NCBI GenBank assembly: GCA_902783745.1
Contig: CACZRY010000048.1
Coordinates: 1 to 6,112 of the forward strand
DNA from: an uncultured Erysipelotrichaceae bacterium
GTDB taxonomy: Bacteria > Bacillota_I > Bacilli_A > Acholeplasmatales > Anaeroplasmataceae
Length of the DNA: 6,112 nucleotides
Reading direction: 5' to 3'
The notes under the pieces were generated by a model. The model saw only the letters and a list, made by a program, of their open reading frames with translations. It did not search any database and was not told the origin of the DNA. Made by a program: the position numbers and the translations under genes. Within the stretch, counting starts at the first letter, position 1. Every line of letters starts with the position of its first letter. Shown in pieces: positions 6,034 through 6,112 of this stretch.

Positions 6034-6112
6034 TTATCCTATATATCCCTCATAATAAAATGCATCATTTGGAATATTATTTTTTATATAATCTTTTTCT
6101 TCTTTTGTTAAA
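6034..6112 (-). CDS. C-terminal end of an unidentified protein (runs off right edge)
   Basis: The last 25 codons and a TAA stop of a gene that begins beyond the right edge. The visible tail is L-T-K-E-E-K-D-Y-I-K-N-N-I-P, then NDAFYYEGYIG. It is charged at first and aromatic at the end, with no recognisable motif. Reading it as coding rests on the open frame up to the window edge, the lack of a competing frame and the terminator hairpin directly after the stop. The fragment is too short to assign a function. Confidence 0.6.
   Translation of the reverse strand, partial: LTKEEKDYIKNNIPNDAFYYEGYIG

Overview
The window is low-GC, AT-rich DNA with short intergenic gaps, strong AGGAGG-type ribosome binding sites and T-tailed hairpin terminators. 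This points to a low-GC Gram-positive bacterium (Bacilli or a Mollicutes-related gut lineage). Every tryptophan in the two long proteins reads as TGG in the standard code, and the long frames contain no in-frame TGA, so the Mycoplasma code is not indicated. The lineage is an inference; no rRNA or other firm marker is present.

Everything recognisable lies on the minus strand, so transcription runs from right to left. At the right edge (6034-6112) are the last 25 codons of an unidentified protein, closed at once by a rho-independent terminator (6000-6032). A promoter with an extended -10 element (5880-5908) then starts a two-gene operon. The first gene (4209-5846) encodes a 545-residue lipoprotein made of Ig-like modules and a C-terminal beta-sandwich that looks carbohydrate-binding. 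Its TAG stop is built into the Shine-Dalgarno sequence of the second gene (271-4197), a 1308-residue lipoprotein. That protein has a heptad-repeat Thr/Gly stalk, a family 9 polysaccharide lyase (pectate lyase) beta-helix with its calcium and catalytic residues apparently intact, three Ig/FN3-like spacer domains and a second, GLUG-like beta-helix. The operon ends at a GC-rich hairpin (234-258).

Right after that terminator, a near-consensus extended -10 promoter (194-202) drives tilS, whose first 51 codons run off the left edge.

The operon reads as a small pectin-attack module at the cell surface: an anchored lyase that cleaves polygalacturonate, and a co-translated, anchored partner that probably binds or presents the substrate. 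The flanking tilS is a housekeeping gene, which suggests that the operon is an accessory insertion next to core genes. No CRISPR array, insertion sequence, tRNA, rRNA or riboswitch was seen.
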